DNA of 64,000 bases from Cladocopium goreaui (GCA_947184155.2 CAMXCT020001820.1:46001-110000), one strand, 5' to 3'. Positions 18,584 through 29,751 are shown, counted from the first letter of the stretch. A program made the numbers and translations. Notes: generated by a model not told the origin, from the letters alone.

Positions 18584-19990
18584 GCGTATTGTTTACTGTT
18601 GTTCGGGATTGCTTGGCTGTCTGCCTCTGTGCAGCATTGTTTACCGTTGATTACCTTTGTTCATGATTGTTTATCATTGTCTGCCACCAAACTGGATGGT
18701 CTACTAAAAAAGAACAACCATCATTCGCATGCACCATGGTGCTTGTATATTCTTTTGTGGTTTGCTGATTGTAAGTTTGACGCAGATGTGTAGTGCTTAC
18801 CCATCTCATCAAGAAGGCCTAAAATCTAAGTGCATGGCTACAATCCATCATTTATAAATGGTGTCCTCTATTGTGAGTCCTGAAACCCAATATCTAAGAG
18901 TTAAATCTGGGTTAAATCCTCATTTTTCATAGTTTTTCTTGATGAAATCTATATTTTTCCTGGTTCACTTCCCTTTTTTTCAGGACATCTACCAACCCAA
19001 CCACCACATCCGCTCCAAGCTGCTACGCGCATCTCCACTGTGGCCATAGACCTGACAAAATCCAGTAGTCCAACATGGCTTGCTGGAAACTCCCATCTTT
19101 TCTGGATACTTTTCCCATTCAAACCTCTATTTATGGGGGATTCATAGGGTCTTCCTGGCTGAATATCAAGAAAAAACGTATCATAATGATACTGATATTC
19201 ATTAGGAATTTATGATTAACATTATGATTATCATTGTGTATTTAAACATGGTATCATTATTGCAATGGTTATTAACATTATTACATAATATCTCCGGGAA
19301 TCAGACATGGCAATGGAACCCCCCATCTTTTTCTCGAGACATTTCCCATGAAACCACTGCATTTTTATGATTTCCCATTGCTATGTTTGATTACAGTACC
19401 AGATGGTAATTCTTATGAACATCAGTTACTGTTGGAACACCGACAATTAAAGCTACCAGTGGGGGATGCTTGGAACCCCACCCATAAAAGATATGTTTAT
19501 TATTGGGATTTACCAGATTGGCGACGAACATCCTTATGAATATCCTTGTGAATATCATAAGGATGTTTCAGGATGTTTTATCTTTTTGCAGAAAAAATCA
19601 AATTATGATAATTGGATGATATTGTGATTCAGTATGGACATAATATACAAAGATCAACATCTAGGGCTGTTGACCAACTTGACCAACAACAATTTGTTGC
19701 ACCAAGGTGAGGGAACATCTCAATCAAAATGGAAGTTTTAATGAGGTTTTAGTATAAATGGTGGATTTTCCATTGCCACAATCGATGCCACAGGGTAGTT
19801 GCAGACCTTTCCTTCTCAACATAACCAAAGGCCCACAAAGGGTTTGTCTGAAAATGATGGGACAACCGGAAAACCCTACATTTCCAGTTCCAGCTGTTTA
19901 TCATCACAATCCAAACACGTATGTATATATATATATATGTATCTGTATATATACCTGAGAAGGGGGGGACGAAAGCCAGCCCCCAAAGCA
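18584..19990. other. No gene supported
   Basis: The left part has repeated GTTTACCGTTG/GTTTATCATTG words. Around 19320-19420 are words of the CATGGCTTGCTGG...TTTGATTACAG element also seen at 36770 and 48483. Short open frames exist on both strands without splice support. Confidence 0.4.
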
Positions 19991-20093
19991 ATGCTCATGG
20001 TTTTTTTTGTCTCTGCGCTGAAGTATCTCGAAGTAAAGGCGGTTGCTAGTTGTTAGCATTCCACGATACTTTCGTCCAGATCAGCTCCAGCTC

Positions 20094-21340
20094 GGCCGTT
20101 TTAGGCCAAATCCTGGCCAGGAGCCTTTTGGAGCCAGATCCAGAGCAGAAACCTGTTGGAAGCAATTTTCTGTCATTTGGCGGCCATTCGGCCGGCTATT
20201 GCATTTCGCTTTTGGGAAGAACGGGAAACGGCTACATATACAATTTTAGAACGAACAGCAAGCAAACAGAAGCTATGACCCAGCATTGTGAAGCTAAAAA
20301 CACATAGACCCTTTTACACACAGACCCTTGCAGACTACACACAAACGTTTTTACACACAAACGCTTTTACACACAGACACTTTTTTACTTCGACACACAG
20401 ATGCTTTTACACACAGACCCCTTTACAATAGCTTTACACAGAAACACGTTGACACAGAGACGCTTTTACAGACAAACAGCTTCACACAGACACACAGACG
20501 CTTTCACACACAGACCCGTGTACGCAGGGACAGCTTTACACACAGACGCTTTTACACATAGACCCTTTGACACACAGACCCTTGCACACACAGACGCCGT
20601 GAGACATAGACGCTTTTTTCGCACAGACACTTTTTGACACATAAACATCTTGACACAGAAATGCTTTTACACAGAGACCTTTTTACACACAGACACTTTT
20701 ACACAGAAACCTTTTTACACACCGACCCTTTTACGCATACACAAAATGTTGCACACAGACCCTTTTACACACAGGCGCTTTTACACACAAACACTTTTAC
20801 ACACATACGCTTTTACACACAAAGGCTTTTACATACAGACCTTTTTACACACAAACATCCTTACACCGAAAGGCTTTTACACAGAGTCGTAGTAGCACAC
20901 AGACTGTTGGACACACAAACATCTTGACACAGAAATGCTTTTACACGCAGACCTTTTTACACACAGACACTTTTAAACACGAACCTTTTTACACACCGAC
21001 CCTTTTACGCATACACAGAATGTTGCAAACAGACCCTTTTACACACAGACGCTTTTACACACAAACACTTTTACATACATACGCTTTGACACACAGAGGC
21101 TTTTACACACAGAAGCTTTTACACAGAGACCCTTTTACACACAGAAGCTTGTAACCACAGACCCTTGTACACACAGATATATCTACAGAGAAACGCTTTT
21201 ACACAGAGACGCCTTTACATAGAAACATCTTCACACAGAGACGTTGCGGCATGTTTTTTTTACCTTCATTTGTAAAGCCGAAAAATGGTCAAATAGTTGG
21301 TGTTTTCGTGTTTTTTGAACAGTCTCGGAGCAAAAAACTC
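20094..21340. repeat. Copy 1 of a large tandem duplication with 15-16-bp satellite core
   Basis: The unit starts GGCCGTTTTAGGCCAAATCC, runs through a non-repetitive 190-base segment and then about 950 bases of CTTTTACACACAGACGC-like 15-16-bp repeats. It ends with GACGTTGCGGCATG and AGTCTCGGAGCAAAAAACTCC. It recurs from 21567. Long threonine/histidine-rich frames in the satellite are artefacts of the repeat. Confidence 0.9.
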
Positions 21341-21379
21341 CGGAAAAAAAAAGTGTTTTCTGACGCCTCGCAAGCCCGG

Positions 21380-21593
21380 AGCCTTTTGGAGCCAGCTTGT
21401 GGGACTTTCGCGGCTTGCGGGCCGGCAACTAAAAGGGCCTTCTGGGATCAAGGGGAAACGGCCATTTTTAGCCAAATCCTGGCCGAAGCCTTTTGGAGCC
21501 AGCTTTTAAGACTTTCGCGGCTTGCGGGCCGGCAACGAAAAGTGCCTTCTGGGCTCAAGGGGAAACGGCCGTTTTAGGCCAAATCCTGGCCAG
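21380..21593. repeat. About 107-bp tandem repeat linking the large copies
   Basis: AGCCTTTTGGAGCCAGCTT, GACTTTCGCGGCTTGCGGG, CCGGCAAC and TCAAGGGGAAACGGCC occur in the same order twice, and the following large copy begins with a third start. GC content here is far above the surroundings. Confidence 0.8.
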
Positions 21594-22742
21594 GAGCCTT
21601 TTGGAGCCAGATCCAGAGCAGAAACCTGTTGGAAGCAATTTTCTGCCATTTGGCGGCCATTCGGCCGGCTATTGCATTTCGCTTTTGGGAAGAACGGGAA
21701 ACGGCTACATATACAATTTTAGAACGAACAGCAAGCAAACGGAAGCTATGACCCAGCATTGTGAAGCTAAAAACACATAGACCCTTTTACACAGACCCTT
21801 GCAGACTACACACAAACGTTTTTACACACACAAACGCTTTTACACACAGACACTTTTTTACTTCGACACACAGATGCTTTTACACACAGACCCTTTTACA
21901 AGAGCTTTACACAGAAACACGTTGACACAGAGACGCTTTTACAGACAAACAGCTTCACACAGACACGCTTGTACACACAGACGCTTTTACACACAGACCC
22001 GTGTACGCAGGGACAGCTTTACACACAGACGCTTTTGACACACAAACATCTTGACACAGAAATGCTTTTACACAGAGACCTTTTTACACACAGACACGTT
22101 TAAACAGAAACCTTTCTACACACCGACCCTTTTACGCATACACAGAATGTTGCACACAGACCCTTTTACACACAGACGCTTTTACACACAAACACTTTTA
22201 CACACATACGCTTTCACACACAAGGCTTTTACATACAGACCTTTTTACACACAAACATCTTTACACCGAAAGGCTTTTACACAGAGTCGTAGTAGCACAC
22301 AGACTGTTGGACACACAAACATCTTGACACAGAAATGCTTTTACACGCAGACCTTTTTACACACAGACACTTTTAAACACGAACCTTTTTACACACGGAC
22401 CCTTTTACGCATACACAGAATGTTGCAAACAGACCCTTTTACACACAGACGCTTTTACACACAAACACTTTTACATACATACGCTTTGACACACAGAGGC
22501 TTTTACACACAGAAGCTTTTACACAGAGACCCTTTTACACACAGAAGCTTGTACACACAGACCCTTGTACACACAGATATATCTACAGAGAAACGCTTTT
22601 ACACAGAGACGCTTTTACATAGAAACATCTTCACACAGAGACGTTGCGGCATGTTTTTTTTACCTTCATTTGTAAAGCCGAAAAATGGTCAAATAGTTGG
22701 TGTTTTCGTGTTTTTTGAACAGTCTCGGAGCAAAAAACTCCG
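21567..22742. repeat. Copy 2 of the large tandem duplication
   Basis: Same order of segments as 20094-21340: GGCCGTTTTAGGCC start, non-repetitive segment, 15-16-bp satellite, then GACGTTGCGGC and AAAAAACTCCG. It is roughly 70 bases shorter, mainly by loss of satellite units. Point differences are few, so the duplication looks recent. Confidence 0.9.
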
Positions 22743-23320
22743 TTAAAAAAAAAAACGTGTTCTTTGACGCCTCGCAAGCCCAAAACCACGGTAGTTGCGG
22801 TGTTTTTTTTGCTCCTGGAACCAAAAACCACGGTGTTTACAGTGTTTTATGGCCAGCACCTAGCAAAAACAGTGGTATTTACGCAGTTTTCAGCATGTTG
22901 CAAGACGTACTTTTGCCAGGCCAAACGCACAAAAACACCGTAAATTACAGTGTTTCGGCATTTGAAACCCGATGAAAACCGTCAAGAACCACCAACAAGG
23001 TAAAGCCGAAAAATGGTCAAATAGGTGGTGTTTTCGTGTTTTTTGAACATTCTCGGAGCAAAAAACTCCGTAAAAACCGTGTTTTTTTGACGCCTCGCAA
23101 GCCCAAAACCACGGTATTTGCGGTGTTTTTTGCTCCTGGAACCAAAAACCACGGTATTTACAGTGTTTTATGGCCAGAACCTAGCAAAAACAGTGGTATT
23201 TACGCTGTTTTCAGCATGTTGCAAGACGTACTTTTGCCAGGCCAAACGCACAAAAACACCGTAAATTACAGTGTTTTGGCGTTTGAAACCCGATGAAAAC
23301 CGTCGAAAACCACCAACAAG
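22671..23320. repeat. About 330-bp tandem duplication
   Basis: GTAAAGCCGAAAAATGGTCAA starts each unit (22671 and about 23001). Each carries AACCACGGTATTTACAGTG and CAAAAACACCGTAAATTACAG words, which are near-palindromic. The units share their first part with the end of the large duplication, so the whole block grew by nested tandem duplication. Confidence 0.85.
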
Positions 23321-23461
23321 TGTCCAAAATGGAGCATCTCGTTCGGGCCCAAAAAACCAGGCAAACGGCAGGTCGGTTTTTGAGCTCTCCCCCCCCAGGC
23401 TCCGGCCTCACCTTTCAAAAACGGACCGATTTCGGGCCTCCCCCCCCCACACCCCCTAGAT

Positions 23462-23490
23462 TAGCTTCGCTTCGCTTCGCTTCGCTTATA
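23462..23490. repeat. GCTTC pentanucleotide repeat
   Basis: GCTTC is repeated five times just left of the AT minisatellite. Simple sequence. Confidence 0.85.
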
Positions 23491-23524
23491 CCTATACTCA
23501 AGCCCAGGCCTTCGGCTGGCTTTC

Positions 23525-23795
23525 GTGATATATATGTATCTGTATATATATATATATATCTGTATATATATATATATGTATCTGTATATATATATATATA
23601 TATCTGTATATATATATATATATGTATCTGTATATATATATATATCTGTATATATATATATGTATCTGTATATATATATATGTATCTGTATATATATATA
23701 TATGTATCTGTATATATATATATATCTGTATATATATATATATGTATCTGTATATATATATATCCATCTGTATATATATATATATTTATTATGTG
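23525..23795. repeat. TATATA-CTG minisatellite
   Basis: TGTATCTG or ATCTG words alternate with TATATATATA blocks, giving a unit of about 16-24 bases repeated over a dozen times. All six frames are open for long stretches only because the repeat lacks stops. These are not genes. Confidence 0.9.
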
Positions 23796-24525
23796 CATAC
23801 ATGAAGATACGCCTGTATATACATGAATATGCATCCAATACGTGCATTAATCACATATCTGCGCTCCAAATTCCCACAAAAATGGGATAACATACCAATT
23901 TCGAGTCTTTTACCACTTTTGATGGATACTTGGAGGGTCTAAGTATAGAGCAACCCCCGAAAAGATAAACAGTATAGAATAGTTCTTTCATTACTATAGT
24001 CGCATTTTACATTCCTATTTTTTCGGGGGGTTACTATATCTATATCTATCTATCTATATATATATGTAGTTATCCTGGAGTAGATAGAAGAGAGAGAGAG
24101 AGAGTGAGAGAGATATATATATATATATGTAGATATATATGTAGTCATCCTGGAGTAGATAGAACATGGAACTGTCAAAAAGTCCTCACCACATATGCTT
24201 TCAAAAATGATGGGACAACCGGAAAACCCCACATATCGCTGAAGATCCCATATTCTATCTGCTTCAGCATGGACGAAGCTTCCCTCCGGCATCCCGGACG
24301 CACAGGCTGTCACACTGCTCGCCGCAGCAGCTGCTTCCCCCGGTGCAAAGGCCGGGCCTGAGAGGATTTCACCATGAAAAAAGGGGCCTTTCAGCAATGA
24401 ACCGTGGGAGATTCAACATCACAGGATTTTTTCACTATGAAAAATGGGGGTGTAATATGCTTGAAGTCAACAAATATGAGGATTTTTAGCTGATATATCT
24501 GAGTAGAAGGCACGGGCGCAAGCTT

Positions 24526-25071
24526 TTGCTAGCGTCCGTTCGCCAGCCCCTGTATTTTAAGGAATACCCAATCAGGATTCTTTCTCTGCCATGCAATTCA
24601 AGCAGCATCCATCTTCTACTTGGACAACCTTTTGGCGACCGCTTCTGCACTATGTACCAGCTCCTGCTTGTTTTTCTGGCTACATTGTTCTACATCGACA
24701 TTTTATCCAATCACTATTTTCTGGATTTGTCGTATTCAACTCCTTCCTCGAGGCTGTGGGGGAAGCCTTGCACAGTCTCTTCTACATCTCATTCTCCGAG
24801 TTTGCTGGAACCAGTACCAATTCAACCATCTCTTACTTGGTCTCATTGTGTCTCGTTTCGGTTGCATTATTCTCCTGCTTGCACTTCCAAACAATTTTCT
24901 ACTTCATCGACATTTTCTCCAGGCACATTTTTCTGGATTTTTCACATGAGACAGCTGGGGAGTCTTCCGCATCAAGTCCTACTTTTCACTCTCTTCTTTT
25001 GCTGGAATGTACACTCCTCGTCATTCTGTACTGAAGGGCTCGTGGCAATTTTCATTCTGTTTAAAAAGTGA
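24526..25071 (+). other. Pyrimidine-rich stretch, open in all three plus frames
   Basis: The plus strand is strongly T/C-rich and poor in stop codons, so frames of up to 181 codons appear in all three plus frames at once. An imperfect internal duplication places TTCTACATCGACATTTTATCC near 24688 and TTCTACTTCATCGACATTTTC near 24897, each followed by TTTTTCTGGATTT-like sequence. With three overlapping frames I cannot name one as real. A long untranslated region, a satellite remnant or a diverged hydrophobic coding sequence are all possible. Confidence 0.4.
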
Positions 25072-27054
25072 AATTTGTTGTAAGGAAATTTTTGCCTGGA
25101 GGTAACTACCACCAGGAAGCTGTTCTCATCAGCTCCGACCACACCATGCCACATCACAGGTGGCGAGTTTTTATTAAGTTCTCTCCGCTCAAAATTTAGG
25201 GGCCACGACAAAACTTTCCTTCTAGCCACATTAACTCCATTGCCTTGCAGCTAAAGCTCGCAGGGGCCGCCAGAGGCGTGCCGGGAGACCACGGTCACTT
25301 CATCGTTGTTACTTTCTCCCTTTTCTAGTTCTACTCTCCCAAGCGAGAGACAAGTGGTCACGAACCCTGCTGTGCATCACGGGACCGATCTCCTCAAGTT
25401 TATTTCTCCTTTGTGAATATTGTTTCTCCGTCGTTTCGTTGGTTTTGGGGTCCACCTACACAAAACCATCGGGTCCCGTGTTATAGGTGCTGGTTAGTAG
25501 CTTATCCTGCAGCCACAGATTCTCCTGTTCTTTTCTATTTTTCTCTTTTTTCATCTTGTTTCTCCATTCGGCTGACGGAAAGCTGCTGCTGACGTGTAGT
25601 TCGACATGAACTGCATATCGCTGCGGAAAAACAAATATCTGAGTAGATTAAGCTAGATGAAGATCGAGTAAGTGGTGATGGATAGTTTAATGCCACCTGA
25701 TCTTCTGCTGTATATGGGTGTAAATCAACCGAACCAGCAAACAAAATGCAGGGTATCTAAGACTGGCCATGCATTGCAACGAAGAGTTGGGGGGGACCCA
25801 GTTTCAACCAGTTTTGCCTGACTCAATTCCACCTGGCTGAATGACAATAAATCCCCAGCCTAAAAATAGCCGAAATGCTGGGGCATTGGGGAGTGATTCC
25901 CCATATATAAATTATCATTCCAGTGACGTCACAGTGCGGTCATAACATAATTCATCCAGATATATCCCAGGATATCCGATATCGTTGGTTATATTCCCAG
26001 TAGATCCCCACTCAGATCCTATTTAAATCCCATTAAACATGATTTTTGTGAGGTCTCAACGATTTTTATCGGAGACGGCGAGCATCATGGTTGCAGATTT
26101 TGCAGATACTCCGAACAACGATTCTGGATTCAATTCTACATGGAGACATACATGATATAAGCAGCAGCATGTAGTGATGTAACGGGATACTATAGTGTAT
26201 TAATGGGATAAATGAACAATATGATATTTAAGTGTGTCCAAACATCAGCTTTACATAGCTTTACCACATTCTTCGGCAATGTCAATGGGGCAAATATATA
26301 TATATATACAATATGGACGTATCTATATATATATATATGTTTTACATTTTACATGTTATGTATATGACACACATATGTTATGTAAGTACACAAGTTATGT
26401 AAATGGTATACATACAGGATATGTTATGATATTATATGATATGCTATGATATGCTATGCTATGATATGCTATGATATGATATACTATGATATGATATGCT
26501 ATGATATGATCTGATCTGCTAAGATCTGCTATGATCTGCTCTGATATGATATGATACATATAGATATACAGTATATATGTATATTCATATGGCATGTATA
26601 TATATATATACATCTACCTACCTACCTACCTACCTACCTACCTACCTACCTACCTACCTATCTCTCTGTCTGTCTATCTATCAATCTATCTATCATATGA
26701 CACAATAGAAAAGCCATGGACATCCCCCAGATCCTCACATTGGCAGCTCAGATGCGATGAGGGAAGTGAATAGTTTGCGAAGGCAGAGCACTGCCCACCC
26801 TGCGGGAAGTTCTCTGAAAAACTTGGGTATATGATGAGAATATCATGAAATATCATGGAATATCACGATTCATCACCAAACATGGGAATATGATGGGAAC
26901 ATCATTGAATATCATGATAATTGATCATATATCTATATACTTGGATGAATTATAATCATGCACCTAACAAATGTATTAAGGCTATTTTGGGATAATTCGC
27001 CCTACTAACCATAGGTCGCAATGAGGTCGCAGTGAGGTCGTTATAATTCATATG

Positions 27055-27087
<33 letters not shown>

Positions 27088-27446
27088 ACTCACTCAGACA
27101 TGATCATGTCATGGATTTTGATGGGTTACAATGCCACATACTACCAACATAATCTCTGGCTTTGTCCAAGAAAACGAAGACTTGCCCCAAGTTATGGTAA
27201 CATTTGGTAACCTCTAATTGGGGAAATTATGAACAACAGGATTAAAATTGTACCCTATGTGCCCCAAGTTGCAAAGTCTTGCAAAATCTTCGGGCTTCAA
27301 CCGAGTATTCAATGGATTGCTTTAAGGGCGACCGGAACCCTCCATATTTCATAGGACGCCAACCGAAATCGCGAGAAGCAAAAATGGGATGGAATCTCAA
27401 CAATTGAAGTCCACATGGGTAAGAACGGCATTCCCAAAATGGATGA
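25072..27446. other. Non-coding sequence with several microsatellites
   Basis: Contains an ATGATATGCT decamer array at 26420-26560 and an ACCT array at 26611-26660 followed by CTAT. A TATA/TGTG run lies at 27055-27090. The GTGAGGTCG words near 27020 belong to a recurring repeat. GC-rich patches near 25260-25340 could be exons but are not decisive. Confidence 0.5.
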
Positions 27447-27451
27447 TCTTG

Positions 27452-27593
27452 TCAATGGGAATTCCAGGATCCTAAAATGGAGGTACAGTACCATATTGTT
27501 GGCCATATTTTGGGTGTATATTCCCTTACATAGGCCTTATATAGGCCTTATATGGTAGGTACCTCCATTTTAGGATCCTGAAATGGCCATTGA
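27452..27593. mobile_element. Family 6 inverted-repeat element with TCTTG duplication
   Basis: TIRs TCAATGG...CCAGGATCCTAAAATGGAGG and the inverted copy enclose ATAGGCCTTATATAGGCC. TCTTG is duplicated at 27447-27451 and 27594-27598, a 5-bp target-site duplication. It matches the copies at 6885-7026 and 63352-63472. Confidence 0.9.
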
Positions 27594-27816
27594 TCTTGGG
27601 GAGTAGGCTAATAGTTCAAAAAAAATCAAACTTATGAACCGACAGGGATAGATCGTGCTGACATGTTGGTGAAAGACTTGGGAGCTGACAACACGGCACC
27701 ATCGACGTCAAGTGGCAGTGCTGGCGTTCACAAGCTTCATTTCCAGCTCAGAATCCATCCTGGGCAAGGCCGATGAGAAATCAGAAAAAAACGGCAATAA
27801 AATGGGACAATCGTCA

Positions 27817-27837
27817 TCAATCATCTGTAGATACCCT
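27817..27837 (-). CDS. Gene C last exon, six codons and stop
   Basis: After the family-1 acceptor TTACCAG the minus strand reads RVSTDD and TGA in phase 0. It joins exon 27943-28008 across a diverged family-1 copy. Such a short terminal exon is credible mainly because the frame fits and the element supplies the acceptor. Confidence 0.55.
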   Translation of the reverse strand, partial: RVSTDD

Positions 27838-27952
27838 CTGGTAATTTGTTACATAGCTATTGAAAATGAACCATTGAAATCGTGGATTTACCCAGCTACA
27901 AAATGGTGGATCTTTCCAGTTCGCAAACCGTAAACGTTGAGCCCAGAGGGTA
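27832..27952. mobile_element. Introner family 1 copy with GC donor
   Basis: The left end TACCCTCTGGTAATTTG is intact. The right end has drifted to GAGCCCAGAGGGTA, so the minus-strand donor is CTGG|GCTCAA, one base further in. The shift is compatible with the gene C frame. TAGATA flanks the element on both sides, either a 6-bp duplication or chance. Confidence 0.75.
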
Positions 27953-28008
27953 GATAGGATATTTTCCAGCGATCGATTACCGATGGAGATCCGACGTCGC
28001 AATCTTTT
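27943..28008 (-). CDS. Gene C exon, arginine-rich
   Basis: A 66-nt exon (KRLRRRISIGNRS then LENILSTLW) lies between the CAACCAG acceptor of a family-2 introner and the GC donor of a family-1 introner, in phase 0 on both sides. Two different introner families therefore bound one exon. Confidence 0.7.
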
Positions 28009-28120
28009 CTGGTTGGTGGTTTTTCGCCACCCCTCTGAAAAATATGATGGACTTCGTCAGTTGCGATGATGACATTCCCAATATATGGAAAAATGCAAAA
28101 TGTTCCAAACCACCAACCAG
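28009..28120. mobile_element. Introner family 2 copy between gene C exons
   Basis: CTGGTTGGTGGTTTTTCGCC and CCAAACCACCAACCAG ends are intact. On the minus strand intron 28009-28117 starts GTTGGT and ends CCAG. Flanking frames join in phase 0. Confidence 0.85.
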
Positions 28121-28229
28121 GTTTGGATATGTGAAACAATAATCAAAGCTTCGACTCAGAATCTCTGCCAGCTTCAGAACAACTAAGCTAGTCTCGTAAC
28201 GTGGTAAGCCCAATAATAAACCATCCTCA
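28118..28229 (-). CDS. Gene C exon
   Basis: The minus-strand frame reads DGLLLGLPRYETSLVVL, KLAEILSRSFDYCFTYPNL and ends at CTG|GTTGG. The start is probably GATGAG|GAT, because a TAA lies a few codons further upstream. A minus-strand frame further upstream (about 28316-28440, GYKHSGYLKVGQTVH with a GTAAAA donor) may be another exon of the same gene, but its phase does not fit cleanly. Confidence 0.6.
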
Positions 28230-28295
28230 TCAGCGGTTTATTATTTAATTATTGGGTACAACCCTACTTGGGATGACGTAAATGTTTGCGAAATT

Positions 28296-28745
28296 TTGGT
28301 TAATGGGATGGTAAAGATTCTTTGCCACATTTTACCACATTACATGAACTGTCTGGCCAACCTTGAGATATCCCGAATGTTTATAGCCATCAAACCGTCT
28401 CTTCTGCTTGTTTTTGAACCTTTGGACTTGGTGTTGGATGTCCCAAACTCAAAACACAAACGGCACTGCTTTCATGATATTGGTGAGTCTACAGGCACCC
28501 CATTTTCAGAAAAAAAACATATTCATACTGAGAATTTGCTGATATTTGATGACAGTTCCTTCACGGTATCAGATTCTCAAATGATCCTCGATCCTGTTGA
28601 ACCTGTGGATGATGTGTACTCTACACTGCATTCTTTTTTTGAAAGCATGAAGTACGTTTCCCATACATTTCCACTCGAATTCATAGAAACTCATTTCCAG
28701 CATGAGCAAAACAACAACAGCCAAGCTGCAAATTCAAGGCAATAG
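28296..28745 (+). CDS. 149-codon plus-strand open frame, uncertain
   Basis: An ATG-initiated frame of 149 codons whose second half looks protein-like (ENLLIFDDSSFTVSDSQ, ILDPVEPVDDVYSTLH, FETH-like tail). It overlaps the minus-strand candidate exon of gene C in its first 150 bases, so both cannot be right throughout. Possible plus-strand splice sites (GTGAGT at 28484, TTTTCAG at 28510) are too close together to form a normal intron. Confidence 0.4.
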   Translation: MVNGMVKILCHILPHYMNCLANLEISRMFIAIKPSLLLVFEPLDLVLDVPNSKHKRHCFHDIGESTGTPFSEKKHIHTENLLIFDDSSFTVSDSQMILDPVEPVDDVYSTLHSFFESMKYVSHTFPLEFIETHFQHEQNNNSQAANSRQ

Positions 28746-28889
28746 AATCGCACTCACCACCAGCTGCCTGACACACCTGACCGCGTTTTAAAAAATCCCT
28801 AGACTTGGTGGGAATGGGCCTGAAATTTGGAGCCCGGTCCAATGATGTTAGGAGAGTCACAATTAGTTGCAACACTTTCTTGGTGAGAT

Positions 28890-29306
28890 CTCCACTATTG
28901 TTGCCTGAAACATCTAACTCACTTCCAGTTTGATAAATATTGGCCGCTTAGGTCATCAGAAGTCCAAAAACATCCCATTGTTTTTAATCAAATAGCTGGT
29001 GATATCCTGCTAGATCCCCATGATTGTGGGAACTATCCTGATTTTGTGCCGGTGAGCTCGTTTAATCCGTGGTTTATTTTCTCCAGTGCATGTCGATCAA
29101 GTCCTGATGTTGATCCATGGGAAGATCAATACCCCGAGTTTGGGTGTTTTTCGCCAGCGTTTTTCAGCTGCTTGGAGGTTACCCAGAGAAACTTGAAGAT
29201 CCTTGGGATCATTGTGCTGGTTTCGATGGAATTCACACATCAAAAGTCACCCGCCCTTCGGTTGCGGGAATATTCACCCCAATTTTGCGATTCTATAGTG
29301 TGGTAA
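28890..29306 (+). CDS. Plus-strand open frame, probable exon
   Basis: A long plus-strand frame without an ATG reads LKHLTHFQFDKYWPLR, SSEVQKHPIVFNQIAG, DILLDPHDCGNYPDFVP and DVDPWEDQYPEFGCF. A second frame downstream reads GGYPEKLEDPWDHCAGFDG. The recurring D-P-x-(D/E) plus Y-P or F-G phrases suggest related short repeats. The minus strand has many stops here, so plus is favoured. GTGAGC at 29051 and several YAG acceptors could define introns, but none joins the frames cleanly. Confidence 0.5.
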   Translation, partial: LHYCCLKHLTHFQFDKYWPLRSSEVQKHPIVFNQIAGDILLDPHDCGNYPDFVPVSSFNPWFIFSSACRSSPDVDPWEDQYPEFGCFSPAFFSCLEVTQRNLKILGIIVLVSMEFTHQKSPALRLREYSPQFCDSIVW

Positions 29307-29436
29307 ACCGCCAGAAACCATCCTCGGTACTATAAATAAGTAGGATCACAATCATCCCCAAATGGTAGTTGTTTATGGCGCTTTGTTTCTCAGATTGCAT
29401 CATACAATAATCCCCAAACTAGTCATCTACCAACCA

Positions 29437-29751
29437 TCATTTATCAGTTAGATCCACAGTTGTTTTGCATATGGTAATTCTACCATTGGTTTGGTTTAAC
29501 GGAATATCTGAACCAGACACCATTATTACCACTAAACATGAGCGTGTTTTCCTGCAGATTTTCCCTTCTTCCACAATCCAAATTGATCTTGACAATTGTA
29601 GCCGTGGAAACTCCACTCTTCCAACTTCCATCCATTTAATGGATGAATTGATGGGTTTTCCCCATTGAACTGGAGCATTCTGCAGGATTTTCCCCGAGGA
29701 TTTCCCACGTCTCCGAGAAACGCCGAAACGCCTCGCTACAGGAGGAGGCAT
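29437..29751. other. Both strands open; coding strand unresolved
   Basis: The minus strand has a 104-codon frame beginning MPPPVARRFGVSRRRG. The plus strand has a 67-codon frame with GISEPDTIITTKHER and SSTIQIDLDNCSRGN. The plus frame has better residue balance. No introner junction decides it. Confidence 0.4.

Noticed and set aside
22051-22746. 231-codon plus-strand frame rich in Thr/His/Phe
   Set aside because: It is a read-through of the 15-16-bp TTTTACACACAGACGC satellite and follows its period; the parallel copy at 20634-20927 is broken differently.
23293-23834. Tyr/Ile frames of up to 177 codons on both strands
   Set aside because: TATATA/CTG minisatellite; all frames are open for the same trivial reason.
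28484-28510. 27-base GT...TTTTCAG segment as a micro-intron on the plus strand
   Set aside because: Too short for a normal spliceosomal intron, and the frame is open without splicing. Similar 24- and 35-base cases near 29051-29190 fail to join frames.
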